DNA of 13,832 bases from Acetobacteraceae bacterium (GTDB lineage Bacteria; Pseudomonadota; Alphaproteobacteria; Acetobacterales; Acetobacteraceae). The first letter of the stretch is position 1. Every line of letters starts with the position of its first letter. Below the pieces are notes generated by a model that saw only the letters and a program-made list of their open reading frames with translations, had not been told where the DNA came from and did not search any database. Below are positions 12,224 to 13,832 of this stretch, one piece after another. The stretch is taken from NCBI GenBank assembly GCA_947446625.1, contig CANFIE010000056.1, forward strand, positions 1 to 13,832, in the 5' to 3' direction. Both the position numbers and the translations under genes were made by a program.

Positions 12224-13832
12224 GGCGCGCTTGCGCGGCGCGGTCTGCACCACCGGCGCCAACTCCTGCGCATTGAAGGATGCCACGCGCCGTTCCTGCG
12301 AAGGCTCGCCATACAGTGTCTCGCGTTGGCGTGGCGTGCGGCCAATGCCGGAGATGAGTGCTTCCATCGCCTCAGGCGGAAATTCCTGGCCGTGCTGGGT
12401 ACCGGCAGCGCGGCTGATGCTCTCATTCATCAGCGTGCCACCCAGGTCATTCGCGCCCGACTGCAAGGCCAGCGCCGCGCCGGCCGGGCCCATCTTCACC
12501 CAACTGGTCTGGATATTGGTGATGTGCGGATGCAGCACCAGCCGCGCCACGCTGTGCATCAGCACCGCCTCGCGGAAGGTGGGCCCCTTGCGCGCCAGGC
12601 CGCGCAGATACATCGGCGCTTCCATGTGCACGAAGGGAAGCGGCACGAATTCGGTGAAGCCGCCGGTCTCGGCTTGCAGGTCGCGCAGCACCAGCAAATG
12701 CCGCGCCCAGTTCAGTGGCGCTTCCACATGGCCGTACATGATGGTGCTGGTGGTGCGCAGCCCCAGCGCATGCGCGGCGCGGGCCACGGCCACCCATTCG
12801 GCGGTGTTCACCTTGTCGGGGCAGATGATGTCGCGGATTTCGTCGTCCAGGATTTCCGCCGCCGTGCCGGGCAGGGTGCCGAGGCCTGCAGCCTTCAGCC
12901 GGGCGAGAAAATCGCTCAGCGTCAGCCCCAGCGTTGCCGCGCCCTGGGTTACTTCCAGCGGCGAGAAGGCGTGGATGTGCATGTCGGGCACCGCCGCCTT
13001 GATGGCGCGGCAGATGCCCTCATAGGTTTCGCCGGTGTATTCCGGGTGGATGCCGCCCTGCAGGCACACTTCCGTGGCGCCGCGCTCCCAGGCTTCCACC
13101 GCGCGACGCACGATCTCGCCATGGTCGAGGTCGTAGGCGGCGCCGCGCAGATGCTCATGCGTCTTGCCCTTGCTGAAGGCGCAGAAGGTGCAGCGATAGG
13201 TGCAGATGTTGGTGTAGTTGATGTTGCGGTTCACCACATACCGCACCACCTCGCCGCTCATCGCTTTGCGCAGCGCATCGGCGGCGGCGGTGATATGCGC
13301 GTAGTCGGCATCACGCGCCGCGAACAGCGCCATGATCTCATCGGTTTCCAGTCGCGTGCCGCCGGCGGCGCGGTCCACCAGCCGCACCAGCCGCGCTTCC
13401 GGCCCTGCCAGACGCGGTGTAGGCAAGGCAGGCGGCGTGGTCTCGCCGGGTGACCATTCGTCGCCACGGGCAAAGCCCTCGGCGTCGCTGGCCTGCATGA
13501 TGCGCGTGGCAATGGCCGGCGCGTGCCAGGCCTGCGCGGCGCGGGCATAGGCCGGGTAGCTCGGCAGGCGCTGCACCAGCACCTTGCCCGCCTCGGCGGT
13601 GCGGGCGGCGAGTTCTTCCAGATGTGGCCAGGGCGCTTCCGGGTTCACATGGTCGGGCGTTACTGGCGAGACGCCGCCCCAGTCATTCAGCCCCGCCGCC
13701 ACCAGGCTTTGGTACACGCCGGGCGAAAGATTGGGCGGCGCCTGGATGTTCATTGCCCCGCCCAGCACCAGCCTTGCGGCGGCAATGGTCCAGAGCAGCT
13801 CCTGCAAATCCGGCTCCTCCGCCCCGGCCCGC
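12203..13832 (-). CDS. fbiC: FO synthase, fused CofG-CofH (FbiC), 5' end outside window
   Basis: It makes the deazaflavin FO from tyrosine and 5-amino-6-ribitylaminouracil using two radical SAM domains. Only the last 542 residues are visible; the frame is open to the window edge, and a TTG at 13807 is inside the CofG domain, not a start. The CofG remainder (to about base 13490) shows ELLWTIAAARLVLG, MNIQAPPNLSPG and NDWGGVSPVTPDHVNPE. The CofH domain follows with its iron-sulphur motif CTYRCTFC, the three cysteines encoded at 13202-13204, 13190-13192 and 13181-13183, then CLQGGIHPEYTG, STIMYGHVE and GRTPRQRETLYG at the end. The last six residues (LEHYAP) and the stop are encoded by palindrome 2. 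The gene converges on cofC, so the pathway is split over two transcripts. Fusion is the bacterial form; archaea have separate cofG and cofH. Confidence 0.96.
   Translation of the reverse strand, partial: RAGAEEPDLQELLWTIAAARLVLGGAMNIQAPPNLSPGVYQSLVAAGLNDWGGVSPVTPDHVNPEAPWPHLEELAARTAEAGKVLVQRLPSYPAYARAAQAWHAPAIATRIMQASDAEGFARGDEWSPGETTPPALPTPRLAGPEARLVRLVDRAAGGTRLETDEIMALFAARDADYAHITAAADALRKAMSGEVVRYVVNRNINYTNICTYRCTFCAFSKGKTHEHLRGAAYDLDHGEIVRRAVEAWERGATEVCLQGGIHPEYTGETYEGICRAIKAAVPDMHIHAFSPLEVTQGAATLGLTLSDFLARLKAAGLGTLPGTAAEILDDEIRDIICPDKVNTAEWVAVARAAHALGLRTTSTIMYGHVEAPLNWARHLLVLRDLQAETGGFTEFVPLPFVHMEAPMYLRGLARKGPTFREAVLMHSVARLVLHPHITNIQTSWVKMGPAGAALALQSGANDLGGTLMNESISRAAGTQHGQEFPPEAMEALISGIGRTPRQRETLYGEPSQERRVASFNAQELAPVVQTAPRKRALEHYAP

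Noticed and set aside
13805..13807. TTG at 13807 as the start of a separate CofH gene
   Set aside because: Translation continues upstream to the window edge, and the residues after the TTG belong to the conserved end of the CofG domain, so the gene is a fused fbiC running out of the window.

Overview
The window looks like chromosome of a high-GC alphaproteobacterium, most likely in the Rhodospirillales/Acetobacterales (Roseomonas-like). The clues are the gene order yidC-engB-argB, the character of those three proteins, the strong GC bias at third codon positions and the presence of Bug-type (TTT) binding proteins. This taxonomic placement is inferred from family knowledge, not from a search. 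Almost all of the sequence is coding, and no gap reaches 300 bases.

Bases 1-2958 are a housekeeping block on the + strand: the 3' part of yidC (membrane protein insertase), engB (ribosome-assembly GTPase) and argB (N-acetylglutamate kinase). From about base 2959 the content becomes accessory. A divergent catabolic-looking pair of operons starts in the 4767-4908 gap. Leftward are an enoyl-CoA hydratase family gene and a Bug receptor gene that overlap by one base. Rightward are a ketopantoate-reductase-like dehydrogenase, a second Bug receptor and a luciferase-like monooxygenase (LLM) of the TIGR03620 type. Neither receptor has its TctA/TctB membrane partners nearby.

Bases 7869-13832 are a coenzyme F420 island. 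A second LLM (TIGR03619 type, - strand) is divergent from a tightly overlapped + strand operon, fgd-cofE-cofD-cofC. This operon encodes an F420-dependent glucose-6-phosphate dehydrogenase with all its known substrate residues, the F420-0:glutamate ligase, the phospholactyl-type transferase and the guanylyltransferase. Converging on it from the - strand is a fused CofG-CofH FO synthase (fbiC), whose 5' end lies outside the window. Together these genes can make the FO chromophore (FbiC), activate a C3 acid (CofC), join the two (CofD), add the glutamate tail (CofE) and reduce the cofactor (Fgd). The LLM proteins are plausible consumers of the reduced cofactor.

The most unusual non-coding structure is a 106-bp pair of palindromes (12118-12223) between cofC and fbiC. 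The two hairpins share outer arms and the same asymmetric internal loop but have unrelated cores, and they supply the stop codons of both flanking genes. A -35/-10 promoter with a self-complementary -10 lies between the second LLM gene and fgd.
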